Positions 27,801-36,707 of a stretch of 64,000 bases of DNA are shown one piece after another (the first letter of the stretch is position 1; the number at the start of each line of letters is the position of its first letter). Location: positions 1 to 64,000 of the forward strand of contig JAIQGI010000010.1 of NCBI GenBank assembly GCA_020072565.1. The letters are read 5' to 3'. The position numbers and the translations under genes are program-made. The DNA is from Terriglobia bacterium. GTDB lineage: Bacteria > Acidobacteriota > UBA6911. The notes under the pieces were generated by a model. The model made no database searches and was not told the origin of the DNA. It saw only the letters and a list, made by a program, of their open reading frames with translations.

Positions 27801-28645
27801 CCGTGGATCTGCCGGCAAGCTCCGCCACGGTTGTCACTCTCAGTGCCCGAACCCTCGGTGTCGGCAGTGCCAGTTGCGGACCCCGGCCGCTCGACCCGTA
27901 CATCGCCTGGTCGGACCCAATCGTCTTCTCCTACACCTTGCGCGTGTTGCCGGCAGCCCAGCGTGATCTCGCGGCGCGGGGACGAACCGCAGCACCGCAG
28001 GAGCGGGTGAAACCCGTCCTGGGCCTGCGCGACAGCCACGGCAAGGTCACGCTCACATGCGATACTCCCGGAGTCAAGGTCGAATATGCCACCGATGGAG
28101 GTTCCTGGCAGCCGTACGGCGTTCCCTTCGAGTTCAAGAAGGCGGGAACCGTGTCGCTGCGTGCCGCCGCCGCGGGCGCTGCCTCTTACACAGGAGCCGT
28201 GGTCTTCGGCGCCTACGATCAACGTCTAAGCTGGAAAGTCGTCTCTTCGAGCAGCTTCCAACGTTCCGAAGGTGATCCCGCGAACGTCCTCGATGGAGCC
28301 GGCGAAACCTATTGGATTTCCCGCTGGCGCGGCAGTGCCGCCCCTCCGCCCCACAACATCGTGCTCGATTTTGGAGAGACGCTCAACGTCGCCTCCGTCC
28401 TCTACACAGGCCGTGCCGGGAATCCCGGCGGACGCGTGAAGGATTATGAGATCTACCTGAGCGGCGACGGAAAGGATTGGGGCGATCCTGTTTCTAAAGG
28501 GACTCTGTCCATGGAACCTTTGCATCAGACCATCGCCTTCGCTCATCCGGTCAAGGGCCGCTACCTCAAGTTCGCGGTTCTCAGTGAGCACACGGATGGC
28601 AGGATGGCTGCGATCGCCGAGCTGGACGTTGGCCTGGCCAAGTAA
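24812..28645 (+). pseudogene. lacZ: GH2 beta-galactosidase with discoidin-like tail, interrupted by an in-frame TGA
   Basis: The frame from the ATG at 24812 encodes a signal peptide (KPLLLLAYLFAFFSLSTI) and the start of a LacZ-type GH2 enzyme (RSLNGQWKFN), then meets TGA at 25049-25051 (codon 80). The same frame continues without a shift (RPERRPVDFFKQAFDVSPWKE) to 28645, about 1277 residues in all. Homologues have Trp here, so TGG to TGA explains it. Acid/base Glu lies in SLGNENGSG (about residue 487) and nucleophile Glu in YLCEYVHAM (about 553). The last 150 residues form a discoidin/F5-8-type-C-like domain, perhaps for glycan binding. Other genes in the window end in TGA, so recoding is unlikely. 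The rest looks undamaged, so the mutation is recent or a sequencing error. Confidence 0.85.
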
Positions 28646-28676
28646 GACTTGGATTCGGGCTTGGGTTTGGAACAAG

Positions 28677-28722
28677 CCTCGAACCCCGCGGAAACCTCTC
28701 CAGATTTCCGTGGGTTTCGAGG
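28677..28722. terminator. Long hairpin after the GH2 gene
   Basis: CCTCGAACCCCGCGGAAA (28677-28694) pairs with 28705-28722 at 16 of 18 positions around a 10-nt loop. It begins 31 nt after the GH2 stop. No T-run follows. Confidence 0.5.
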
Positions 28723-28755
28723 TTATGAAGAGCTCGGCTCCGATTTGCCGATTTT

Positions 28756-28785
28756 GATGATTCTTTACACGACCGGTGGTATCCT
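28756..28785 (+). promoter_or_regulatory. GATG/TATCCT promoter-like motif before the second propeller gene
   Basis: GATGATTC starts at 28756 and GGTATCCT at 28778, 22 nt later, with ACCGGT just before it. It lies 62 nt upstream of the ATG at 28848. Confidence 0.55.
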
Positions 28786-28847
28786 TTCCCAACCTGGAAA
28801 AGACAAACTACTCTCCGAAACACATTCAAATATGAAAGGATGGAGCG

Positions 28848-31800
28848 ATGAAGGCACGACATTCCCACCTTCTCCAATCCCTCGTGTTTATGGCCGCCTG
28901 CCTGACTCTGGCGGGTGTCCTCCTCGGGCAAGGCCGTGGAGGCGGGGCTTTTCAAGGGCCGCCGCCCAATGTCTCGACTGACCCCCTGCTCCGGGGATTC
29001 AACTTCCGGTCGATCGGCCCTGCCACCATGATGGGTCGCGTCGACGATATTGAAGGCGCCGAGAAGGACCCGATGATCATGTACGTCGGTTTCGCCACCG
29101 GCGGTCTCTGGAAATCCACTGACGGCGGCATTCACTGGCGCTCGCTTTTCAACGAGATGCCGAACGAGTCGATTGGCGATATCGCCATCGCGGCCAGTGA
29201 CCCGAACGTCGTTTACGTGGGCATGGGCGAAGCGAACAATCGCCAGAGCTCATCGATCGGGGACGGCGTGTGGGGCACGAGGGACGGCGGCCAGACCTGG
29301 CAGCACCTCGGCCTCGAAGACACCCAGTCGATCGGCCGTGTGGCCGTAGATCCCACCAATCCCGACATCGTCTTCGTCGCCGCCCTCGGGCATCTATTCG
29401 GCCCAAACGAAGAACGCGGTCTCTACAAATCCGTTGACGGCGGCAAGACCTGGAAGAAAGCGAAGTACATCGATGCCGACACCGGTTTCACCGACCTGGC
29501 GATCGATCCGTCGAATCCCAAAACCATTTATGCCGCCTCGTATCAGCGCCGGCGCACCTGGTGGGGATTCAACGGAGGCGGCCCCGGCAGCGGACTGTGG
29601 AAGTCGACGGACGGCGGCGACACGTGGACGAAGATCACCGGCAACGGCTGGCCTGCGCCCAAAGACGGCATCATAGGCCGCATCGCCATCGCAATCTGCA
29701 AGGCGAAACCCAACGTTGTTTATGCGCAAGTTCAAGCCGGCGCGAGTGGAGGCACAGGCGCTGGCACCGCTGCCGATGGCGGACCGTCGCGTGGCGGCGG
29801 AGGCGGCGGGGGCGGCGGTCGTGGCAGCAGCAATGCTCCTCCCGATCCGAACGGAAATGGCGTATTTCGCTCGGATGATGGCGGCAAGACCTGGACCATC
29901 ATGAGCAACCAGAATCAGCGCCCGATGTACTTCAGCCAGATTCGGGTCGACCCGGTCAACGACCAGAAAGTGTTCGTGGGCGGCAACCCGGGGCAGATCT
30001 CACTCGATGGCGGCAAAACCTGGCAGAGACTGGTCGGCTCGCACGCGGACTATCACGCGATCTGGATCAATCCGAAGGATCCGCGCATCGTCGCGACCGG
30101 CCATGACGGCGGTCTCGACATCAGCAACGACGGCGGACTCACGGGGGACTATCACAACGACGTCGCGGTGGGACAGTTCTACCAGGTGTCGACCGACATG
30201 CGACGGCCCTACTACGTGTGCGGAGGCTTGCAGGACAACAACGCCTGGTGCGGGCCGAGCGCGCTGCGCTCGAATACCGGCCCTGTCAACTCCGACTGGT
30301 ACACGGTGGCCGGGGGCGACGGCTTCTATACCCGGCAGGATCCCACCGACTGGGCGATCGTCTACGCCGAATCGCAGAACGGCAACATGAGCCGCCACGA
30401 TTTGCGCCAGGGCACACAAAAGAGCATCCGACCGAATGTCGGCGGCGGACGCGGAGGCGGCGCGGCAGCGACCGAAACCGAAACTCCGACGGTTCCTCAA
30501 GGCGGCGGTGGACGCGGCGGCGGTGTCGGAAACATCATCAATCCGCCGGCAAATCCTGACGCATTCCGCTTTTACTGGAACGCGCCGTTCGAAATCTCGC
30601 CGCACAATCCGGCAGTCATCTACATGGCGGCTCAGTACTTCTTCAAATCGACCAATCGCGGCGATACCTGGTGGATGAACCCGAAGGACCTCACCAAGAA
30701 CTTCGACAGGTTTTCGACCCCGATCATGGGTGTTGCGGGCAACGCGCCCATGGCGGAAAAGCATGACGGCAACTCGTCCAATTCCCTCGTCACCCAGATC
30801 CGCGAATCACCGTCGAAACCGGGCGTGATTTGGATCGGAACCGACGATGGCATGTTGCAGATCAGCACGGACGGCGGCGTGAACTTTGCAGACGTCTACA
30901 ACAACATCAGGGGCGTGCCCAAGGGTTACGTGCAGATCTCGCGCATCGAGCCGTCCCACTTCGATCCGGGCACGGCGTACGTCGCGCTCGACAATCACCG
31001 CAACGACGACTGGAAACCGTATCTTTTCAAGACGGCCGATTACGGCAAGACGTGGACGAACGTCACCGCCAATCTGCCCGCCAAAGGCAACGTCAATGCG
31101 CTGCGGGAGGACTACGACAACCCGAATCTGCTCTTCGTCGGGACGGAGTTCGGCCTCTTCGTATCGGTCGATGGCGGCAGAGACTGGAAGAAGTTCATGA
31201 GCGGCATGCCCAATGTAAGAGTGGACGATATCCTGATTCACCCGCGTGACCGCGATCTCATCATCGGCACCCACGGACGATCGATCTGGATCGCCGACGA
31301 CATCACACCGCTCGAACAGCTCGCGCAGACCAGCAACTCGAGCCTGGTGCTCTTCGATCCCCGGCCGGCGATTCAGTGGAAGACCGATCCGCAGGCGCAG
31401 CGCCACCCGACCAACCGGGACTTCAGCGGCCAGAATCCGCCGCGTGGTACCGCGCTGAGTTTCTGGGCGAAGGCCGATCTGGGTGACGCGAAGATCGAAA
31501 TCCTCCAAGGCGGGCAAGTCATCCGCACGATCGACACGACGGTAAGAGCCGGGATGAACCGCACACAATGGGACATGTTCCCCGACACGCCGGCCGGTGA
31601 CGCCGGCGGGCGTGGCCGCGGCGGAGCCCAGGCGGCTCCAGTTGCCGGTGGTGCAGCGGGCGCAGCCGGGCAAGCTCAAGTTGCAGCGGGCGCTGCTGCG
31701 GTTGCCGGCGCCGGCCGCGGGGGTCGGGGCGGGGGCGGCCGCGGGGGCGGCGGGGGCGCGAGCCCGGTCCAGCCGGGGGCCTACATGGTCCGGCTGATCG

Positions 31801-31865
31801 TTGGCGGTCAGACGCTTACCACCTCAGTGGTCGTCCTGGAGGACATCTGGATGGGGAAGAACTAG
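28848..31865 (+). CDS. Exported sortilin/VPS10-like Asp-box propeller protein, Gly-rich
   Basis: A 1005-residue protein with a signal peptide (hydrophobic core at about residues 8-26, cleavage near LLGQG). About ten Asp-box repeats are visible (STDGGIHW, TRDGGQTW, SVDGGKTW, STDGGDTW, SDDGGKTW, SLDGGKTW, STNRGDTW, SVDGGRDW). The start of the mature region (FRSIGPATMMGRVDDI) is shared with the paralogue at 32053. Gly-Arg-rich inserts occur near residues 300-325, 525-560 and 920-985. The C-terminal strand ends at GAYMVRLIVGGQTL and VVVLEDIWMGKN, with no helical domain after it. The family is often called glycosyl hydrolase, but no active site is identifiable; peptide or glycan binding is as likely. 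The paralogue is convergent. Confidence 0.85.
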   Translation: MKARHSHLLQSLVFMAACLTLAGVLLGQGRGGGAFQGPPPNVSTDPLLRGFNFRSIGPATMMGRVDDIEGAEKDPMIMYVGFATGGLWKSTDGGIHWRSLFNEMPNESIGDIAIAASDPNVVYVGMGEANNRQSSSIGDGVWGTRDGGQTWQHLGLEDTQSIGRVAVDPTNPDIVFVAALGHLFGPNEERGLYKSVDGGKTWKKAKYIDADTGFTDLAIDPSNPKTIYAASYQRRRTWWGFNGGGPGSGLWKSTDGGDTWTKITGNGWPAPKDGIIGRIAIAICKAKPNVVYAQVQAGASGGTGAGTAADGGPSRGGGGGGGGGRGSSNAPPDPNGNGVFRSDDGGKTWTIMSNQNQRPMYFSQIRVDPVNDQKVFVGGNPGQISLDGGKTWQRLVGSHADYHAIWINPKDPRIVATGHDGGLDISNDGGLTGDYHNDVAVGQFYQVSTDMRRPYYVCGGLQDNNAWCGPSALRSNTGPVNSDWYTVAGGDGFYTRQDPTDWAIVYAESQNGNMSRHDLRQGTQKSIRPNVGGGRGGGAAATETETPTVPQGGGGRGGGVGNIINPPANPDAFRFYWNAPFEISPHNPAVIYMAAQYFFKSTNRGDTWWMNPKDLTKNFDRFSTPIMGVAGNAPMAEKHDGNSSNSLVTQIRESPSKPGVIWIGTDDGMLQISTDGGVNFADVYNNIRGVPKGYVQISRIEPSHFDPGTAYVALDNHRNDDWKPYLFKTADYGKTWTNVTANLPAKGNVNALREDYDNPNLLFVGTEFGLFVSVDGGRDWKKFMSGMPNVRVDDILIHPRDRDLIIGTHGRSIWIADDITPLEQLAQTSNSSLVLFDPRPAIQWKTDPQAQRHPTNRDFSGQNPPRGTALSFWAKADLGDAKIEILQGGQVIRTIDTTVRAGMNRTQWDMFPDTPAGDAGGRGRGGAQAAPVAGGAAGAAGQAQVAAGAAAVAGAGRGGRGGGGRGGGGGASPVQPGAYMVRLIVGGQTLTTSVVVLEDIWMGKN

Positions 31866-31973
31866 TCTCTCTGAGTCTTGGCAGTCAGCGTCCGACCTGA
31901 CTTATAAGACTCGAAGGCTCTACCAGCCGATTTTGGAAAGATCTCATCGGAGACAGAGGAACTGCCGATGATC

Positions 31974-32040
31974 AAAACCGGTGGCCGGCTGCCGTCGCAC
32001 ACTTTTCAACGCTGGCGCGATGGCAGCCGCCACCGGTTTT
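31974..32040. terminator. Strong bidirectional hairpin between convergent propeller genes
   Basis: AAAACCGGTGGC begins a 25-nt arm at 31974-31998 that pairs with 32017-32040 with one bulge and one G-U or mismatch. A-rich and T-rich ends flank the stem, so it can act as an intrinsic terminator in both directions. It lies between the stops at 31865 and 32053. Confidence 0.75.
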
Positions 32041-32052
32041 TCCGTTGAACCC

Positions 32053-35000
32053 TTACTTGATGGGTGCCGGAGCGGTCAGCGTGATGTCGTATTTCTTCAG
32101 CGCGTCACTCATCGCAGGCACCTTCGCCAAAAAGGCATTGGCTTCGAGCATGGCCTTCGGAATGGCCAGCTTGAGGTCGTTGTATTGCTTCAGGAGCGCA
32201 TCGCTCGGCATCTCCCAGAATGAACCGATTTGTCCCTTCAAGGAGCTGGCCTGATTTATCAAGCCCGGGCCCTGGCCCCGACCTCCGCCGAAGCCCCCCT
32301 GCATGGCGGGATTGAAGCCGCCCGTGTTTTCCACAGCCGCCGGCGCGGCCGCCCCTGCAGCTGCACCGGGGGCTCCGCCACGGCCACCTGCAGGAGCACC
32401 GCCGCCGGGACCACCACCGCGGCCGCCACCGCCCACAGCCTGAGGCACGCCGAATTTGACACGGACGGCATCAAATTCTTTGTTGAACGCTGCAAACTGC
32501 GTTTTTACCGCCGCCGGCACGCTGGTCGAGTCCTTGACCTTCGCTGCGACGTCGGTCATCTGTGAAAAGAGTGAGTTGAGCGCCTGTTGCACAGGAGTGC
32601 CCTTGCGCTGCATCTCGTGCAGGTCCATCAGGATTTCGGTATAGCGCTTCCGCTGCACGTCGTTCAGCTGGGACTCGGGATCGGCGATAATCTTGATCGG
32701 CTTCGTCTCAACCGTCTTGCCGTCGACTAACAGGGCAACATTGTAGGTGCCCGGCAGCACGAACGGACCGGCGTTGCCGCCACCCCCGCCGAAGCCGCCA
32801 CCGCCTCCACGGCCGCCGCCTGCCCCTCCGCCACCGCAAGGATTCACCGGCATATAACCGGCTTCCGGTTGTGGCTGAGGAATGCCCGGAATTACAGGGC
32901 CGCGGCCGCCGCGGCCGCTCGGCTGTCCAGGAGGCGCACCACCTCCACGGGGGCTTGGCTGTCCGGGAGCTGCAGCAGGGATGTTGGCAGGGATCGGTTC
33001 CACGCGCGTATCCCAGCAGCCGGTCTGAATGCCGGCCTGCAGTTTGTTTCCGGTCAGTGTCAGCTCACGAACATCCTTGCCCAGATTGTCCGTGATCTTC
33101 AGTTTCACATCGTTGGCCTGCTTTTTAAGGGAGTACTGGATCATGGCCTCAAACGGCGGATTCTCGCCCAAAAAGTACTGATGGCCCCAGAACTCGTCGT
33201 TTTTGTCATCCATCGACTTCCATTGCAGGGCAGGCCCGATCGAGAACAACTTCGCATCCGCTGCGGCGTTTTGCGCCGCCGCGTACTCCTGGATCGGTTC
33301 GAGGTGATCGAGGATCCACAGCGAGCGCCCGTGCGTCGCCACGAGCATCGCGTTGTCGCGTGGATGCAGTGTGATTTCATCAACGCGCACCGTCGGAAAG
33401 TTCGCCTTCAGGCGCGCCCAGCTCTTGCCGCGATCGAGCGTGAGGAAGATGCCGGTCTCGGTTCCGATGTACAACGCGTCCTGGTTACGCAGGTCTTCGG
33501 TCAACGTCTTGACTACCTCACCCTTGAGGTTGGAGTTCAGAGAGCGGAACGTTGCGCCGAAGTCGTTGCTGGCCCAGATGTAGGTGCTGAAATCGTTCAG
33601 CCGGTGTGCATCCACGGTGACATACACTGTGCCTGCGTCGAAGCGCGACGGCACGACCTCCGACACCCAAGCGCCTTTCGGGAAACCGGGGATCTTGTCG
33701 GTGATATTCTGCCAGGTTTTGCCGGTATCCCTGGTCATGCTCACAACCCCGTCGTCCGTGCCGGTGTAAAAGATGCCGGGCTGTTTCGGCGACTCGGCCA
33801 AGGAAACGATGGTCGGCCAGTTCGCAATGCCGTCATTCCTGGAGATGCGGACGTCGCTGTCCTTGACCCCCATGATCATCATATCGTTGCGATTGGCGTT
33901 GGTGGTGAGATCCGGGCTCAGCGCCATCCAGCTGTCGCCCCGATCGGTGGATTTGAAGACCACCTGCGCCGCAACGTAGAGCGTCCCCGGATCGTGCGGA
34001 GAGAAGATCATCGGCGTGTCCCAATTAAAGCGATAGCGTTCGCCGGCGGCCGGAGCCGGTGTAACGTTTTCGGGGGTCGGGCGGATGTTCTTCGATTCAC
34101 CGGTCACGCGGTTTTTCCGCGTCATGTTGCCGTCCTGCGACTCGGTGTAGACGATGCGCGAGTCGCGCTGGTCGATGATGGCAACAAATCCGTCACCCCC
34201 CTGCACTGTCTGCCATTTGTCGTTGCTGATACCGGCACGGAAGCGCACGGCGCTCGGACCGCACCAGTCATAGTTGTCCTGCAATCCGCCGCATACGTTG
34301 AAGGGGTACTCCAGGTCGTAGCCGACGTGATAGAACGTTCCGACGGGAAGATTCGGGAGCCACTGCCACGTGTGGCTGCCGTCATACGACACGGATACGC
34401 CGCCGTCGTTGCCGATCAGGATGTGATTTGAGTTGGCCGGATCGATCCAGATGGCATGGACATCATCGTGAGTCGCCTGCGCGGCGTCGGTCTCGATGGT
34501 CTTGCCGCCGTCGATCGTCATATGCAGGCCGACGCCACCCATGAGGACGCGGTCAGGGCTGTTGGGATCGACGCGCACCTGCGAGAAGTACATCGGGCGT
34601 GGGTTCGCTGAATTCACTCGCTGCCACGATGCACCGCCGTCATCGGACCGATATAGGCCGGTTTCGCCGCCTGCGGCTCCCCCGCCGCCCATACCCCCGC
34701 CGCCACCACCGCCGCGGCCACCCGCCGCTGCCGCCGGATTCTCAGCCTCTATGGAGGCATAGAGGATGTTGGGACTTTTTCTGTAAACGTCGAGCCCGAC
34801 CCGGCCGAGCGCAACCTTGGGGAGACCGGCGGTGAGACGTGTCCACTTCTCGCCGCTGTCTGTCGACTTCCAGATGCCGCTTCCCGGCCCGCCGCCGTTG
34901 AAGCAACACTGCGAGCGCTGCCGCTGCCATGTAGAGGCGTATAGAATCTTGCTATTCGTCGGATCCATGGCGAGATCGTTCGCGCCCGTCAGGTCATCGA

Positions 35001-35589
35001 CCTGCAGAACCGGCTTCCAGGTCGCGCCGCCGTCGGTGGTCTTGTATACGCCGCGATCGCCGCCTGGCCCGAAAAGCGGGCCCTGTGCTGCGACAAAGAC
35101 CACGTTGTTGTCGTTCGGGTCGATCACGATGCGGTTGATGTGGTAGGACGCGCGCAGCCCCATGTTCTTGAAGCTCTTGCCGCCGTCCGTAGACTTGTAG
35201 ACGCCGTCACCCCACGAAATGCTCTGACGGGCGTTGCCCTCGCCGGTGCCGAGCCATACAAGGTCCGGATTCGACTGGGAGATGGTCACGTCCCCCACCG
35301 ACATCAATCCCAGGTCCTGAAACTGGGGTGTGAAGGTGAGGCCGTTGTTGACCGTTTTCCACAGACCGCCGTGCGATGAGCCGACGTAATAGATGCTGGG
35401 ATTTGCCTCATAAACCGCAAAGTCTGTGATGCGGCCGGACATACTGGCCGGACCGATGGAGCGGAAGTGCAGCTGTTCAAACTGCGTGGCGACGGGCGCC
35501 CCGCCCGGCGTCTGGCTCAGAAGAACATGGCCAGCGATGACGAGCACGAGTGCCGCGCCTATCAGCAGAAGTCGATAGTACCTCGACAT
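32053..35589 (-). CDS. Exported sortilin/VPS10-like Asp-box propeller protein, long form with helical C-terminus
   Basis: A 1178-residue protein. The ATG at 35589 has GGAGG 4-5 nt upstream and begins a signal peptide (SRYYRLLLIGAALVLVIAGHVL); the frame is open 21 codons further without such features. About eleven Asp-box repeats form the propeller (STDGGKSF, TTDGGATW, STDSGEKW, SDDGGASW, STDRGDSW, TRDTGKTW, TLDRGKSW). A Gly-rich stretch follows, then a strand (NVALLVDGKTVETKPIKI) and a helical domain of about 190 residues (QRKRYTEILMDLHEMQRKG, AAFNKEFDAVRVKFG) broken by another Gly-rich insert. That domain is absent from the two shorter paralogues. Function is unknown. Confidence 0.85.
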   Translation of the reverse strand: MSRYYRLLLIGAALVLVIAGHVLLSQTPGGAPVATQFEQLHFRSIGPASMSGRITDFAVYEANPSIYYVGSSHGGLWKTVNNGLTFTPQFQDLGLMSVGDVTISQSNPDLVWLGTGEGNARQSISWGDGVYKSTDGGKSFKNMGLRASYHINRIVIDPNDNNVVFVAAQGPLFGPGGDRGVYKTTDGGATWKPVLQVDDLTGANDLAMDPTNSKILYASTWQRQRSQCCFNGGGPGSGIWKSTDSGEKWTRLTAGLPKVALGRVGLDVYRKSPNILYASIEAENPAAAAGGRGGGGGGGMGGGGAAGGETGLYRSDDGGASWQRVNSANPRPMYFSQVRVDPNSPDRVLMGGVGLHMTIDGGKTIETDAAQATHDDVHAIWIDPANSNHILIGNDGGVSVSYDGSHTWQWLPNLPVGTFYHVGYDLEYPFNVCGGLQDNYDWCGPSAVRFRAGISNDKWQTVQGGDGFVAIIDQRDSRIVYTESQDGNMTRKNRVTGESKNIRPTPENVTPAPAAGERYRFNWDTPMIFSPHDPGTLYVAAQVVFKSTDRGDSWMALSPDLTTNANRNDMMIMGVKDSDVRISRNDGIANWPTIVSLAESPKQPGIFYTGTDDGVVSMTRDTGKTWQNITDKIPGFPKGAWVSEVVPSRFDAGTVYVTVDAHRLNDFSTYIWASNDFGATFRSLNSNLKGEVVKTLTEDLRNQDALYIGTETGIFLTLDRGKSWARLKANFPTVRVDEITLHPRDNAMLVATHGRSLWILDHLEPIQEYAAAQNAAADAKLFSIGPALQWKSMDDKNDEFWGHQYFLGENPPFEAMIQYSLKKQANDVKLKITDNLGKDVRELTLTGNKLQAGIQTGCWDTRVEPIPANIPAAAPGQPSPRGGGAPPGQPSGRGGRGPVIPGIPQPQPEAGYMPVNPCGGGGAGGGRGGGGGFGGGGGNAGPFVLPGTYNVALLVDGKTVETKPIKIIADPESQLNDVQRKRYTEILMDLHEMQRKGTPVQQALNSLFSQMTDVAAKVKDSTSVPAAVKTQFAAFNKEFDAVRVKFGVPQAVGGGGRGGGPGGGAPAGGRGGAPGAAAGAAAPAAVENTGGFNPAMQGGFGGGRGQGPGLINQASSLKGQIGSFWEMPSDALLKQYNDLKLAIPKAMLEANAFLAKVPAMSDALKKYDITLTAPAPIK

Positions 35590-35640
35590 AAAACCTCCAG
35601 CGACAAGTGATGGATGGTGATATTCATTTCCTGAGTGGGA

Positions 35641-35670
35641 GGAGGATAACATCGGTTGAGCTGGAAATCA
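35641..35670 (-). promoter_or_regulatory. GATG/TATCCT promoter-like motif before the long propeller gene
   Basis: On the minus strand GATGATTTCC begins at 35670 and GTTATCCT at 35648, 22 nt later, with CAACCGAT between. It lies 51 nt before the start at 35589. It is nearly identical to the site before the M28 peptidase. Confidence 0.6.
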
Positions 35671-35760
35671 TCCACAATCAAATGAGGCGGCACAAGAAAT
35701 GAGAGGAGAAGTCAGGAGTCGGGGGCCTTGGGCCACTGCTCTCGGGCCCCTGTTCCTGCG

Positions 35761-36681
35761 CTACCCCTTCTTTTGATATACGCGGATGAAATCAATCTCA
35801 TAGCGGCTGGGAAATTCAGTCGCCGACGGATCGCCGCCCTGGCCGCCGATGGCGAGGTTGACAATGAGATAGTGCGGCTGGCGGAAGGGATTCTTGTTGG
35901 TGCCGTCTTCGTTGATCGTTTTGGTCAGGTCGATCTCGTTGAGCAACTGATTGTCCACGAAGAGCTGGATCCGGTTCTCGTCCCAGTCCATGCGCCAGAC
36001 GTGGAACTGTCTGGACCAGTCGGGATTGTGGAACGCCATGAGAGGAGTGCGCGTATCGTTCCAAACCGCCCGCCCGGGCTGGGCAGAGCCCCAGGCTGCA
36101 TTGGCCAGCAGGTTGCCGCGGTAGTACTCCATGATGTCCACCTCGCCATTGCGCGGCCACCCGCCGCCGGTACCGAGCGTCCAGAAGGCCGGCCACAGGC
36201 CGGCTCGGGTATCGATCCGCGCGCGCATTTCGATTCGGCCATACTGCCAGTCATGCCGGCCACGGGTTGTGAGGCTTGACGAGGTGTATTCGGCAAACTC
36301 GCGATTGCGTTTCCAGTCAGTTGAACCGGCCTGGTAGTTGGGATTGGGCTTGCGCTCCCGGCGGCCCTCGATAATGAGCATCCCGTTCTCGACGCGCGCA
36401 TTGCCGGGCTGATACCACTGCAGCTCCTGGTTGCGCACGAAGCCCGTTTCGTAAGTCCAGTTCGCCGGATCGGGCTCGCCGTCGCGGTCGAACTCTTCGG
36501 ACCAAACGAGTGTGTAGCCCGGATATGCCGGTGCGGGACCCGGTGCCGCCGCGCCCTGGGCTACAACTGCGTCGCGACCATATCCGCCGCGCGTACCTGG
36601 GCCCACCCCTGCCGTTACCGCCACCAGCACCATCAATCCGGCCGCCGGCGTCAACCAGCCCCTGGCCGTGCTGCTGTTCAT
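35761..36681 (-). CDS. Glycoside hydrolase family 16 endoglucanase (laminarinase-like)
   Basis: A 306-residue secreted enzyme. An N-terminal signal (hydrophobic core about residues 10-27) is followed by a GH16 jelly roll: LVWSEEFDRDGEPDPANW, QELQWYQPGNARVENGMLIIEGRRE, SSLTTRGRHDWQYGRIEMRARI, and the catalytic GEVDIMEYY (nucleophile and acid/base Glu in the E-x-D-x-x-E pattern) near residue 190. GQGGDPSATEFPSRYEIDFIRVYQ closes the fold. Members cut beta-1,3- or mixed beta-glucans, agar or similar polymers; a laminarinase-like role is most probable. The start is 26 nt after the stop of the upstream minus-strand gene, so the two are probably co-transcribed. Confidence 0.9.
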   Translation of the reverse strand: MNSSTARGWLTPAAGLMVLVAVTAGVGPGTRGGYGRDAVVAQGAAAPGPAPAYPGYTLVWSEEFDRDGEPDPANWTYETGFVRNQELQWYQPGNARVENGMLIIEGRRERKPNPNYQAGSTDWKRNREFAEYTSSSLTTRGRHDWQYGRIEMRARIDTRAGLWPAFWTLGTGGGWPRNGEVDIMEYYRGNLLANAAWGSAQPGRAVWNDTRTPLMAFHNPDWSRQFHVWRMDWDENRIQLFVDNQLLNEIDLTKTINEDGTNKNPFRQPHYLIVNLAIGGQGGDPSATEFPSRYEIDFIRVYQKKG

Positions 36682-36707
36682 AACTTCACCCGTCCGACAA
36701 AGGAGGT

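Noticed and set aside
25007-28222. 1071-residue open frame on the minus strand across the GH2 gene
   Set aside because: It is antisense to a frame that contains clear GH2 catalytic motifs, has no ribosome site or family motifs, and reflects GC-rich codon bias in the opposite strand.
32869-34431. 520-residue open frame on the plus strand inside the long propeller gene
   Set aside because: It lies opposite a gene with repeated Asp-box motifs and its product has no recognisable pattern.
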